Assembly: GCF_030864005.1 (NCBI RefSeq)
Contig: NZ_CP132976.1
Coordinates: 1,736,001 to 1,800,000 of the forward strand
Length of the DNA stretch: 64,000 nt
Reading direction: 5' to 3'
Source: Achromobacter seleniivolatilans
Lineage (GTDB): Bacteria; Pseudomonadota; Gammaproteobacteria; Burkholderiales; Burkholderiaceae_B
Numbering within the stretch: position 1 is the first letter of the stretch; the number at the start of each line of letters is the position of its first letter. Of the stretch, positions 27,214 to 35,670 are shown in pieces. The position numbers and the translations under genes are program-made. The notes under the pieces are model-generated. The model saw only the letters and a list, made by a program, of their open reading frames with translations. It was not told where the DNA came from and ran no database searches.

Positions 27214-28028
27214 TGCGTTCTCCGGTCAACAGGGGCCGCCGATACGCGGGTTACGGCAACATTCATGGATAGCACCGCGGCCGTTCCGTGCAGCCAGCGC
27301 ACGGGCGACGCGGATTCATAATCGCGCGCCACCGCCAGCCGGCAATGGCCGTCCGAGGCGAAGCAGAAATGGGTCACATCCACGCTGACCCAGCCGTGGC
27401 CCGCCAGCCAGACATCGGCCCAGCCGTGGCTGGCCGCGTCGTCACCCGCCTCGTGCCAATAGCCGCTGACATAACGGGCAGGCGTGCCAAAGGCGCGCAC
27501 GCAGGCCAGCAACAGATGCGTGTGATCCTGACTGCTGCCCCGCCCCGCCGCCAGCACTTGCGCGGCAGTTATCGGCATATCGTTCAGCGCGGGCGCGTAG
27601 GCCACACGTTCGCGTATGGCGGCGCTAAGCGTCAACACATCTTGCGGCGTATGTACGCCGGCCGGCACAACGCGCCGGCAGAATTCGCGCACGCTGTCAT
27701 CGCAGAGCGTGAGCGCGGTGGGCACGCCATAGATGTACACCGGCAAGCGCTCGTCCTCATCGCCCACATGGCCTTGTGCCAAAGGATGAATGTCCACCTG
27801 TCCGATGGCATGAATTTCGATTTCGGTATGAGTGCGATGCAGGGTCAGCGTATGGGTGACGTTGCCGTAGGCATCGACCTGCGCCTGGATTTCACCGGGC
27901 GTCTGAATCTGCCATTTCAACGCGTGCTGGTGATCGTCGCGGCGTGGCGTCAGCCGTAGCGTCTGGATGCTGTAGTTGACCGGGGCGGCATAACGGTAAC
28001 GCGTCACATGCTTGATGAGATGCTTCAT
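27210..28028 (-). CDS. transglutaminase-like protein with Ser in place of the catalytic Cys
   Basis: This 272-residue protein starts at the ATG at 28028, which has a GGAGAAG ribosome-binding site; an in-frame GTG lies four codons upstream. It has the N-terminal beta domain and transglutaminase-like core of its paralogue at 20264-21232. However, the usual GVCQDHAHL motif reads GSSQDHTHL: Ser166 (codon AGT) stands at the nucleophile position. His201 and Asp217 remain, but the usual DPTN/DPAN after the Asp is DVTH. It is therefore probably catalytically inactive or altered, perhaps a binding or regulatory subunit. It is the first gene of the cluster and overlaps the DUF2126 gene by four bases. 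Confidence 0.85.
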   Translation of the reverse strand: MKHLIKHVTRYRYAAPVNYSIQTLRLTPRRDDHQHALKWQIQTPGEIQAQVDAYGNVTHTLTLHRTHTEIEIHAIGQVDIHPLAQGHVGDEDERLPVYIYGVPTALTLCDDSVREFCRRVVPAGVHTPQDVLTLSAAIRERVAYAPALNDMPITAAQVLAAGRGSSQDHTHLLLACVRAFGTPARYVSGYWHEAGDDAASHGWADVWLAGHGWVSVDVTHFCFASDGHCRLAVARDYESASPVRWLHGTAAVLSMNVAVTRVSAAPVDRRTQ

Positions 28029-28407
28029 GAACTTCTCCACTGCAAGGTCACGCCTGGCAACGACTACGCCGCCAGCCCCCTACCCGGCAGGCGCGACGCT
28101 CGATAGTAGCAAGAGGCGATTGAAATAAAGAAGCAACTTGTATGCCAAGCGATACAACAGCGATTTTGTCGACAGTTGCCGGGGAAATCGGGTGGCGGCA
28201 ATGCCGCGGATTCGCCGATATGCCCGAAAATCAGCAGTTGCGCACCACAGCGGTGCTTGTTTCGCCCCTGTTCGGGCTCCGGCGTTCACCGTGTTCCCAA
28301 AATGAAAAAGCGCCCCCGAGGGCGCTTTGCGGTCCAGCCGGTCACCAGACAGTGGACTATTTACAGCCTTTTGCAAAATTGTTCTGCAAGCGACTGCCCA
28401 AAAGGGT
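28029..28407. other. intergenic region with operon promoter and terminator
   Basis: These 379 bases should hold the minus-strand promoter of the transglutaminase cluster and do hold the terminator of the upstream hydrolase gene (28305-28328). No convincing -35/-10 pair or additional gene was found. A short plus-strand open frame here resembles no protein I know. Confidence 0.5.
28305..28328 (-). terminator. Rho-independent terminator of the hydrolase gene
   Basis: AAAGCGCCC (28307-28315) and GGGCGCTTT (28320-28328) form a perfect 9-bp stem with a 4-base loop. Five T residues follow on the minus strand. It lies about 80 bases downstream of the hydrolase stop. Confidence 0.8.
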
Positions 28408-30369
28408 TCAAGGCGTCAGCTTGGCAAGCTTGCCGGCGCGGGCCTCTTCGACGGCCAGCACAGCGTCTTGCGGCAATAACAGGCGCGCTTGCACCAGCGC
28501 GTCGCTGGCCTGGCGCACCGCATCGACATAAGCCGCATCGCTTGCATAGCGCTCTTCAATCGAAAGACGCGGATCTTTGCGTTCCAGCCGCTCGGCCTTG
28601 GTTTGCGCGAAAGGCACAGCGCTACCCATCTGGGTGCACAAACCTTCGGCGTTATTGCTCTTGGGATTCCAACCCACATAGGTGCCGCGTGGCGCGGCTA
28701 CCTGCGGCAAACGCACGCCATCGATGGCATTGCCGTCGGCATCCGCCTTGGGCATGTACAGCGGGTATTCACCTTCCACGATGGGCAAGCGGGAACCGTC
28801 CAGAATCAGGCGCGATTCTACATACGCTGCGTGATACGGCAGGCCAGGAATGGCCGGATACAAGCCCTTTGCCTGCACCAGCGTGCCGCGTGCGCGTGTC
28901 GGATACCGGCTGGCGGGCGGCGGAGTGCCTTGGCCAACCCAGGCATCCAGCGCGACGACCAAGGCGCGCGTGACGGGTTGCGGATCAATGGGGCTGGTCG
29001 GCAGCGCGCATGTCGGCATGGCTTTCGACACCGGGCTTGGGAAATGCTGCGATCCCACCACCATATAGGCGCGGACTTCTGGCGGCAGGGGCAAGTCGCG
29101 GCCTTGCGCATCGGTCACCAACTGGCTCGCGTGCGAAGCCCAGAATTCATATTCTGAATCCAGCTGCATGATGCGGGGGCAGGTGTTGGTCGCCCGGCAC
29201 TGCTGCAACAGCCCGTCCAGCTTGCCGGTCAAACGGTCTTTGCTCGCAGCGTACGCGAAGGGAAATTGGTCCACCGGGTACAGGTCGTCCGCATGCGGGC
29301 CAGGGTTGCGCGACAGCTGCGCGAAACGCGTATTGGCAAAGGTGCGGCGAGCGCCAGGAATCTGCGCCAGCATGCCGTCAAAGACGCGCTTGTTCTGCAA
29401 GTCCTGGTTAAAGCCCTGGTACAGATAATCACGCAGGAAACGGCCGGATTGCGAAACACCCATGCCCAGCACCTGCTTGATCTGGCCGCCGTTCTGCGCC
29501 GCCAGCGGATTGGCGGCTACGTCGGCGCGCGCCAGGAAGGCCGTCACATCGCGCATGGCAGCAAAACCGATGCCCATCACGCCGGGGTCGCGGGCTTCAT
29601 AGGTAAATTCGTAGATCGCATCGACCGGCATTGCCTCGGGGCGTGTGATCTCCACCGTGTTGTCGTCGATGAAGCGGAACGACAGGCCGGCCGGGTACTG
29701 ACGCGCATCCAAGCGTTGCGCCCGGACAGACAACCGTGCCCCGGTCTGCTTGGACGCCGGGTAACTCAGGGTGACGCGCTCCGTGGCAGCGGCCTTCTTG
29801 AAAATCCATTCGTCGCGTACGGGACCCGTTACGCCTTTGACTACCGGCACATCCAGCCGCATGCCCTCGCCCTTCGGAACATCGGCCTGCCAACCTACCC
29901 ACGCCAGGGTATATCCCTGCGACAGCAGAAAGCCATTGCCCGCGTCTTCTGCTTTTTCCAGGCGGCTGCTGTTGGCGATGCCGCTGCCATCAACGACCGT
30001 GCCGATCAGCTTGCGGCCGCGATTGGGCGCTTCGACGATCAAGGTGCCGTTGGGCTTGGCCGGGCGCAGAATGACAACATCCGCGCGTGCGGTCACACGG
30101 CCTTGCGCATCACGCGGGGCCAGCGCCAGGTCAGCGATCACGGCATTGCGCGGATCAGCCGGGTCCAGACTGATCGTGGCCACGCCCGTCAGCTTCTCAG
30201 CCACGCCATGATCACCGAACACGCGGCCTTCCAATGCGGGCGCCTGGCGTTCCTGAACCTCAAAACCCGTGACTTCAGCTTGGGCGCATGTGGCGCCCAA
30301 CAACAACACAGGGGTCAATGCCCGCACCAGGGTATGGCGCGTTGCGCGGCGGTTCTTACGATTTGGCAT
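28408..30369 (-). CDS. secreted alpha/beta-hydrolase-domain protein
   Basis: This 653-residue protein is read from the ATG at 30369, which has an AGGAAG ribosome-binding site and a signal peptide ending near ATCAQA. An upstream in-frame start would bury that signal. The large alpha/beta hydrolase region carries a nucleophile-elbow-like GVSQSGRFL in about the middle of the protein. This resembles proteins annotated as alpha/beta hydrolase domain or PHA-depolymerase-like, with no established substrate. The product should act in the periplasm or outside the cell. It is transcribed alone, between two terminators. Confidence 0.78.
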   Translation of the reverse strand: MPNRKNRRATRHTLVRALTPVLLLGATCAQAEVTGFEVQERQAPALEGRVFGDHGVAEKLTGVATISLDPADPRNAVIADLALAPRDAQGRVTARADVVILRPAKPNGTLIVEAPNRGRKLIGTVVDGSGIANSSRLEKAEDAGNGFLLSQGYTLAWVGWQADVPKGEGMRLDVPVVKGVTGPVRDEWIFKKAAATERVTLSYPASKQTGARLSVRAQRLDARQYPAGLSFRFIDDNTVEITRPEAMPVDAIYEFTYEARDPGVMGIGFAAMRDVTAFLARADVAANPLAAQNGGQIKQVLGMGVSQSGRFLRDYLYQGFNQDLQNKRVFDGMLAQIPGARRTFANTRFAQLSRNPGPHADDLYPVDQFPFAYAASKDRLTGKLDGLLQQCRATNTCPRIMQLDSEYEFWASHASQLVTDAQGRDLPLPPEVRAYMVVGSQHFPSPVSKAMPTCALPTSPIDPQPVTRALVVALDAWVGQGTPPPASRYPTRARGTLVQAKGLYPAIPGLPYHAAYVESRLILDGSRLPIVEGEYPLYMPKADADGNAIDGVRLPQVAAPRGTYVGWNPKSNNAEGLCTQMGSAVPFAQTKAERLERKDPRLSIEERYASDAAYVDAVRQASDALVQARLLLPQDAVLAVEEARAGKLAKLTP

Positions 30370-30401
30370 GCAACTTCCTATCGAATGAATCTGGTAAACA
30401 T

Positions 30402-30434
30402 AAAAATATCGCGGGGCGCTCAAGGCGCCCCGCG
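30402..30434 (-). terminator. Rho-independent terminator of the chemoreceptor gene
   Basis: A perfect 10-bp stem (30410-30419 with 30425-30434) closes a 5-base loop. ATATTTTTAT follows on the minus strand. It lies 17 bases after the chemoreceptor stop. Confidence 0.85.
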
Positions 30435-30450
30435 GACCTGCTGACGGTGA

Positions 30451-32076
30451 TCAGGCGCTCAGAGCAAGCTGGCGCAGGCCGGGCTCGCGGCCGACGCGCG
30501 CGGTCTGCCCAGCCCCGCCCTGCTCGCCGCCCAGTTTGAATGCAGACACAGAAGCGTACAGACCGCCCACCTGGCTTTCCATGGATGCGGCCACGGCGGC
30601 CACCTGCTCGACCAGCGCGGCGTTTTGCTGCGTCATCTGGTCCATCTGCGCCACTGCCACGCTAACCTGCTCGATACCCGCAGTCTGCTCACGCGACGCC
30701 ACAGTGATCTCGCCCACGATGTGCGTCACGCGCTGCACCGCCTGTACGATCTCGGCCATGGTCTGACCCGCCTGATTCACCAGGCTGGCGCCGGTGCTGA
30801 CCTTGTCGACCGAGTCATCGATGAGGCCCTTGATTTCTTTGGCAGCCTGCGCGCTGCGCTGCGCCAGGTTGCGGACCTCGGTCGCGACCACCGCAAAACC
30901 CTTGCCGTGATCGCCCGCGCGCGCTGCCTCCACCGCTGCATTCAACGCCAGGATGTTGGTCTGAAACGCGATGCTATCGATCAGCCCGATAATTTCCGCG
31001 ATGCGGCGCGAGCTGTCGGTAATGCCATCCATCGTCGTAACCACTTGGCCGACGACCTCGCCGCCGCGAGCGGCAATGCCCGAAGCGGCTTGGGCCAATT
31101 GCACAGCCTGCTCGGCGCTGCCGGCGTTCTGACGCACGGTGGCGGTCAGTTCTTCCATGCTGGCCGCCGTCTCTTCCAACGAGGCTGCCTGTTCTTCGGT
31201 GCGCGAAGACAGATCCAGATTGCCCGCCGACATCTCGCGCGCCGCGCCATTCAAGCTTTCAGCGCCGGCGCGAATTCCGCCGATCACTTCGGCCAGATTG
31301 TCCTGCATCTTGGCCATGGCGCTGATCATGCTGCGCGTATCGCCGCTGTCCAGCTCAACCGGAAGACTCAGGTCGCCGGATGCGATGCGCCCTGCGATAC
31401 CGGCCGCATAAACAGGATCACCGCCCAGGCTGCGCGCCACGCTGCGCGTGATCACGAACATCACGCCCGTGACAATGGCGCCAATCAGGCCCAGGATCGC
31501 CAGCGCCTTCAGCAGGTTGTTGTGGAACGCCGTCTGGATGTCGTCCACCAGCACGCCGGACACGATCACCCAGTCCCAGGGCTGGTAATAGGAAATGAAG
31601 CTGATCTTAGGCGCGCGGTCGTCGGCATTGCCGGATTTGGAGGCTTCATATTCCACAAAGCCCTCGCCCTTTGCGCGAGCCACCTCTGCCATCGTTTTGT
31701 AATACGCGTGGCCCTGCGTGTCCTTGCGGTCACCCACCGGCTTGCCGATCAATGACGCACCAAACGGGTGCATCAACAACACGGGCTGCGTGTCCACCAC
31801 GAAAACAAAGTTGTCCTTGTCGTAACGCAGTTGACTCAGTTGAGCCAGCGCCTGGCGCTTGCCTTCGTCGGCAGTCAGTTTGCCCTCGGACACGCTCTTG
31901 GCGTATGCGCCCACCACGCTGTGCGCAACCTCGACAATGCGCTCCAAGCCGTCGCGGCGCTCCTTCATCATGATGTCGCGCGCGTTCAGCGCAGACCATG
32001 CGCCCAGCGCCAGCAAACCGATCCACATCAACACCATCGCCAGCCGTAGCTTGGCCTTCAAACTCAATGCTTTCAT
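30451..32076 (-). CDS. methyl-accepting chemotaxis protein with periplasmic Cache domain
   Basis: This 541-residue receptor has transmembrane helix 1 at about 12-32 and a periplasmic single-Cache domain at about 35-185 (NFVFVVDTQPVLLMHP, KISFISYYQPWDWVIVSGV). Helix 2 is at about 188-210, followed by HAMP and a long MCP signalling domain with the conserved hairpin around GFAVVATEVRNLAQRSAQAAKEIK. The ATG at 32076 is preferred because it places the first helix normally; an upstream in-frame start adds 30 residues with no helix. There is no C-terminal CheR/CheB pentapeptide. The ligand is unknown; sCache_2 receptors often sense small organic acids. Confidence 0.93.
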   Translation of the reverse strand: MKALSLKAKLRLAMVLMWIGLLALGAWSALNARDIMMKERRDGLERIVEVAHSVVGAYAKSVSEGKLTADEGKRQALAQLSQLRYDKDNFVFVVDTQPVLLMHPFGASLIGKPVGDRKDTQGHAYYKTMAEVARAKGEGFVEYEASKSGNADDRAPKISFISYYQPWDWVIVSGVLVDDIQTAFHNNLLKALAILGLIGAIVTGVMFVITRSVARSLGGDPVYAAGIAGRIASGDLSLPVELDSGDTRSMISAMAKMQDNLAEVIGGIRAGAESLNGAAREMSAGNLDLSSRTEEQAASLEETAASMEELTATVRQNAGSAEQAVQLAQAASGIAARGGEVVGQVVTTMDGITDSSRRIAEIIGLIDSIAFQTNILALNAAVEAARAGDHGKGFAVVATEVRNLAQRSAQAAKEIKGLIDDSVDKVSTGASLVNQAGQTMAEIVQAVQRVTHIVGEITVASREQTAGIEQVSVAVAQMDQMTQQNAALVEQVAAVAASMESQVGGLYASVSAFKLGGEQGGAGQTARVGREPGLRQLALSA

Positions 32077-32396
32077 CGTGCACCCTTGCAAGGAAACCGG
32101 ACCCGCGCCCGGCACAGGCTTATCAGCGCACGAGTATGCGGGGTTAACCCTGATTCGGATTCCCATAAAACCGGGGCATGTGTACGGCTACTTGCCGATC
32201 AAGCACCCTACAGATTTCGCGTTTGCTGCCGTATGCGTGCGTGCGGGGCCGTAAGCAGAATGAAAGCTTGAAAAAAACGTGTTGCAGGCCCGTGCGATCA
32301 CAATCTTCAATTTGGCGGACAAACGTTCAATACTGGGATGGCGCCCGGTGGCACATTGCGGCTGCCCCAACCCAACCGGTATTCAAGGAGTTGTTT
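32077..32396. other. divergent promoter region
   Basis: These 320 bases separate the chemoreceptor gene (-) and the isochorismatase-family gene (+). No additional gene, terminator or clear palindrome was found, and no convincing promoter hexamers could be assigned. Confidence 0.5.
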
Positions 32397-33050
32397 ATGT
32401 CCGTCACCGCCACCGCCACGCCCGGCGCCAAGCTGCTTTCCCCCAAAGACCACACGCTCATCATGATCGACTTCCAGTCGCAGATGGCGTTTGCCACGCA
32501 TTCCATCGACGCCGTCACTCTGCGCAACAACGCCGCGCTGGTTGCGCATGCAGCGGCCGGCTTTGGCGCGTCCACCATCCTCACAACCGTTGCCGAAAAG
32601 AGTTTCTCGGGTCCGATGTTCGACGAAGTTGTCGCACCGTTCCCCGGCCAAGCGCTGCTGGACCGCACGTCCATGAACACCTGGGAAGATGCGGCCGTCA
32701 TCAAGCAAGTAAACGAGATCGGCAAGAAGCGCATTGTGCTGGCCGGCCTGTGGACCAGCGTTTGCATCGTAGGCCCGGCCCTGTCGGCGCTGGACCAGGG
32801 TTTTGAGGTTTATGTCATTACCGACGCCTGCGGCGACGTGTCGGCCGAGGCCCACAACCGCGCCATTGAGCGTATCGTGCAAGCAGGCGGCCAACCGATC
32901 ACTGCCTTGCAATACCTGTTGGAAATGCAACGCGACTGGGCGCGCACGGATACCTATGACATGACCACCGGCATCGCCAAGAAGTTCGGCGGCGCTTATG
33001 GCTTGGGCATCATCTACGCCAAGTCCATGTTCAACGCCCACGAAGGCTGA
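32397..33050 (+). CDS. isochorismatase-family hydrolase (YcaC-like)
   Basis: This 217-residue cysteine hydrolase has the expected triad: Asp25 in IMIDFQSQM, Lys68 in VAEKSF and Cys123 in TSVCIVG. The pattern is close to the YcaC group, whose substrates are unclear. The ATG at 32397 is well supported by an AAGGAG ribosome-binding site. It heads a five-gene operon, with XapX 13 bases later. Confidence 0.92.
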   Translation: MSVTATATPGAKLLSPKDHTLIMIDFQSQMAFATHSIDAVTLRNNAALVAHAAAGFGASTILTTVAEKSFSGPMFDEVVAPFPGQALLDRTSMNTWEDAAVIKQVNEIGKKRIVLAGLWTSVCIVGPALSALDQGFEVYVITDACGDVSAEAHNRAIERIVQAGGQPITALQYLLEMQRDWARTDTYDMTTGIAKKFGGAYGLGIIYAKSMFNAHEG

Positions 33051-33063
33051 ACGGAGGCTACCC

Positions 33064-33363
33064 ATGAAGGTCTACCTGGTCTCGCTTGGAGTCGGCCTGT
33101 TGGTCGGCGTCATTTACGCGCTGTTTAACGTGCGATCACCCGCGCCACCGGTGATCGCCCTGGTAGGCCTTCTGGGCATCTTGGCGGGGGAACAGATTCC
33201 TCCGCTGATCAAGCGCCTGACCTCTGACAGCGCCACGCGCACATCCTGGCTGAACGAGCAGGTCAAGCCGCACATGTTTGGCGAATTGCCCAGCTGCCCC
33301 AAGCCCCCCGCCGACCCCGCCCAATCAACCGCCGAGTCATGTGGAGACAAGCGCAATGGCTGA
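33064..33363 (+). CDS. XapX-domain small membrane protein
   Basis: This 99-residue protein has two hydrophobic helices (about 3-20 and 27-45) and the XapX signature VGVIYALFNVRSPAPPVIAL then GLLGILAGEQ. The C-terminal half is hydrophilic and Pro/Ser-rich, longer than the minimal XapX domain. Its function is unknown; it is often found next to YcaC-like hydrolases, as here. It overlaps the amidohydrolase gene by 8 bases. Confidence 0.88.
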   Translation: MKVYLVSLGVGLLVGVIYALFNVRSPAPPVIALVGLLGILAGEQIPPLIKRLTSDSATRTSWLNEQVKPHMFGELPSCPKPPADPAQSTAESCGDKRNG

Positions 33364-35263
33364 CACTCTGGACCCCACGCGCCAAGGCGCCCCCGACCTG
33401 ATCCTGCATCAAGGCCGCTTCACCACGTTGGACCCGTCCAACCCCGTCGCCGATGCCGTTGCGATCAAAGACGGCCGCTTCACCCGTGTGGGCGCGGCAA
33501 GCGACATCCTGCCGCTGGCGGGCCCCGGCACCAAGGTGATTGGTCTGAACGGGCGTGGCGTGCTGCCGGGCCTGATCGACAACCACCTGCACATCATCCG
33601 CGGCGGCCTGAACTACAACATGGAATTGCGCTGGGATGGCGTGTTCAGTCTGTCTGACGCCATGGCCATGCTGCGCCGCCAGGTCGCCATCACCCCTGCC
33701 CCGCAATGGGTGCGTGTGGTGGGCGGTTTTACCGAGCACCAATTTGCAGAAAAACGGTTGCCGACCATTGAGGAATTGAACGCCGTGGCGCCTGACACGC
33801 CCGTGTTCATCTTGCATCTGTATGACCGCGCCTTGCTCAACGGCGCCGCGCTGCGCGCCGTGGGCTATGACAAGAACACCCCCGCGCCTCCGGGCGGCGA
33901 GATCGTGCGCGACGCGGCGGGCAACCCGACGGGCCTGCTGCTGGCCAAGCCCAATGCGTCCATTCTGTACGCCACGCTGGCCAAGGGCCCGAAACTGCCA
34001 TTCGAATACCAGATCAACTCCACCCGCCACTTTATGCGCGACCTGAACCGCCTGGGCGTGACAGGCGCGATCGACGCGGGCGGCGGTTTCCAGAACTACC
34101 CCGAAGACTATCAAGTCATTCAGCAACTGGCCGATGCGGGCCAGCTCACCATCCGCCTGGCCTACAACCTGTTCACGCAGAAACCCAAACAGGAAAAAGA
34201 AGATTTCCTGAATTGGACCGCCACGTCGCAGTACAAACAGGGCACCGACTACTTCCGCCACAACGGCGCCGGCGAAATGCTGGTGTTCTCGGCGGCGGAC
34301 TTTGAAGACTTTCGCCAGCCGCGCCCGGAAATGGGCCCAGAGATGGAAGGCGAGCTGGAAGAAGTGGTGCGCATCCTGGCGCAAAACCGCTGGCCCTGGC
34401 GTCTGCACGCGACGTATGACGAAACCATTTCACGCGCCCTGGACGTGTTTGAACGCGTCAACCAAGACGTGCCGCTGGCTGGCCTGAACTGGTTCTTTGA
34501 CCACGCCGAGACCATCTCTGAACGCTCGATCGATCGCATTGCCGCGCTGGGCGGCGGTGTTGCGGTACAGCATCGCATGGCCTACCAGGGCGAATACTTC
34601 GTAGAGCGCTACGGCGCAGGCGCGGCCGAAGCCACGCCGCCCGTCAAGCGCATGCTGGAAAAAGGCGTGAATGTGTCGGCCGGCACGGATGCCACGCGCG
34701 TCGCGTCCTACAACCCGTGGGTATCGCTGTCGTGGCTGATCACCGGCAAAACCGTTGGCGGCCTGCGGCTGACGCCGCAACGCAATTGCCTGGACCGCGA
34801 AACCGCGCTGCGTATGTGGACCGAAAACGTCACATGGTTCTCCAACGAACAAGGCAAGAAGGGCCGCATTGCCATTGGCCAGCTGGCCGATCTGGTGGTG
34901 CCTGATCGCGACTTTTTTGCCTGCCCTGAATCCGATATTGCCGACACCAGCAGCTTGTTGACACTGGTAGGCGGAAAAGTGGTGTGGGGCGCGGGCGAGT
35001 TTTCTGCGCATGACGAAGCCACGCCGCCACCCGCCATGCCGGACTGGTCGCCCACTCGCCTGTTTGGCGGCTACGGCGCATGGGGCGACAACGAGGGCAA
35101 GCCTCTGCAAACCACGCTGCGCGAAGCCGCAGCCAACTGCGCCTGCCTGGCCGACTGCAATATTCACGGTCACCAGCACGCGGGCGCCTGGGCCAGCAAA
35201 TTGCCTGTCTCGGATCTGCAAGGGTTCTGGGGCGCGCTGGGCTGCGCGTGCTGGGCGGTATGA
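33356..35263 (+). CDS. amidohydrolase family protein (YtcJ-like)
   Basis: This 635-residue metal-dependent hydrolase begins with the composite beta domain (ILHQGRFTTLDPSNPVADAVAIKDGRF). The metal-binding DNHLH motif follows. It ends with the C-terminal region ending in ADLVVPDRDFFACPESDIAD, typical of the Amidohydro_3/YtcJ group. Such enzymes deacylate or open amide or ester bonds. The GGAG-preceded ATG at 33356 lies inside the XapX gene. The stop overlaps the DoxX-like gene (ATGA). The C-terminus has extra Cys residues (NCACLADCN, GCACW), which is unusual. Confidence 0.88.
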   Translation: MADTLDPTRQGAPDLILHQGRFTTLDPSNPVADAVAIKDGRFTRVGAASDILPLAGPGTKVIGLNGRGVLPGLIDNHLHIIRGGLNYNMELRWDGVFSLSDAMAMLRRQVAITPAPQWVRVVGGFTEHQFAEKRLPTIEELNAVAPDTPVFILHLYDRALLNGAALRAVGYDKNTPAPPGGEIVRDAAGNPTGLLLAKPNASILYATLAKGPKLPFEYQINSTRHFMRDLNRLGVTGAIDAGGGFQNYPEDYQVIQQLADAGQLTIRLAYNLFTQKPKQEKEDFLNWTATSQYKQGTDYFRHNGAGEMLVFSAADFEDFRQPRPEMGPEMEGELEEVVRILAQNRWPWRLHATYDETISRALDVFERVNQDVPLAGLNWFFDHAETISERSIDRIAALGGGVAVQHRMAYQGEYFVERYGAGAAEATPPVKRMLEKGVNVSAGTDATRVASYNPWVSLSWLITGKTVGGLRLTPQRNCLDRETALRMWTENVTWFSNEQGKKGRIAIGQLADLVVPDRDFFACPESDIADTSSLLTLVGGKVVWGAGEFSAHDEATPPPAMPDWSPTRLFGGYGAWGDNEGKPLQTTLREAAANCACLADCNIHGHQHAGAWASKLPVSDLQGFWGALGCACWAV

Positions 35264-35670
35264 CAATGCGCCGCTTTATCACCGTGCCGGCTGTGCGTTG
35301 GCTGGCATTGCTGGCGCTGTGCGGCGCATACATCCAGGGCGGACTCGTCAAGTTGATGGATTTTGGCGGCGCGCAGGCCGAAATGGATCACTTCGGACTG
35401 CACCCCGCCGCACTGGCGGCTGCCGCCGTTATTGTTCTGGAACTGGGCGCCAGCGCGCTGATCCTGGCCGGGCGCCTGCGCTGGCTGGGCGCACTGGCGC
35501 TGGCCGCGTTCACCGCTGCCGCAGCGCTCATGGCCAATCGCTATTGGGAAGCCCCTGCCGATACGCGTTTCATGGCGATGAATGCGTTCTATGAACACTT
35601 GGGGCTGGCCGGGGCATGGGTCCTGGTCGCCTGGCATGACCTGACGGAGCGCCCGCATGGCCGGAACTGA
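35260..35670 (+). CDS. DoxX-like integral membrane protein
   Basis: This 136-residue protein has four hydrophobic helices and the DoxX pattern: YIQGGLVKLMDFGGAQAEM near the start, then LELGASALILAGR. DoxX-type proteins are small inner-membrane proteins, some linked to quinone or thiol redox. It is translationally coupled to the amidohydrolase (ATGA) and overlaps the MFS gene by 14 bases. An alternative ATG lies six bases further in. Confidence 0.85.
   Translation: MTMRRFITVPAVRWLALLALCGAYIQGGLVKLMDFGGAQAEMDHFGLHPAALAAAAVIVLELGASALILAGRLRWLGALALAAFTAAAALMANRYWEAPADTRFMAMNAFYEHLGLAGAWVLVAWHDLTERPHGRN

Noticed and set aside
32166-32201. TAAA followed by GCCGATCA, resembling a flagellar sigma-28 promoter near the chemoreceptor
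   Set aside because: The spacing of 24 bases is far from the usual 15, and it points away from the chemoreceptor gene.
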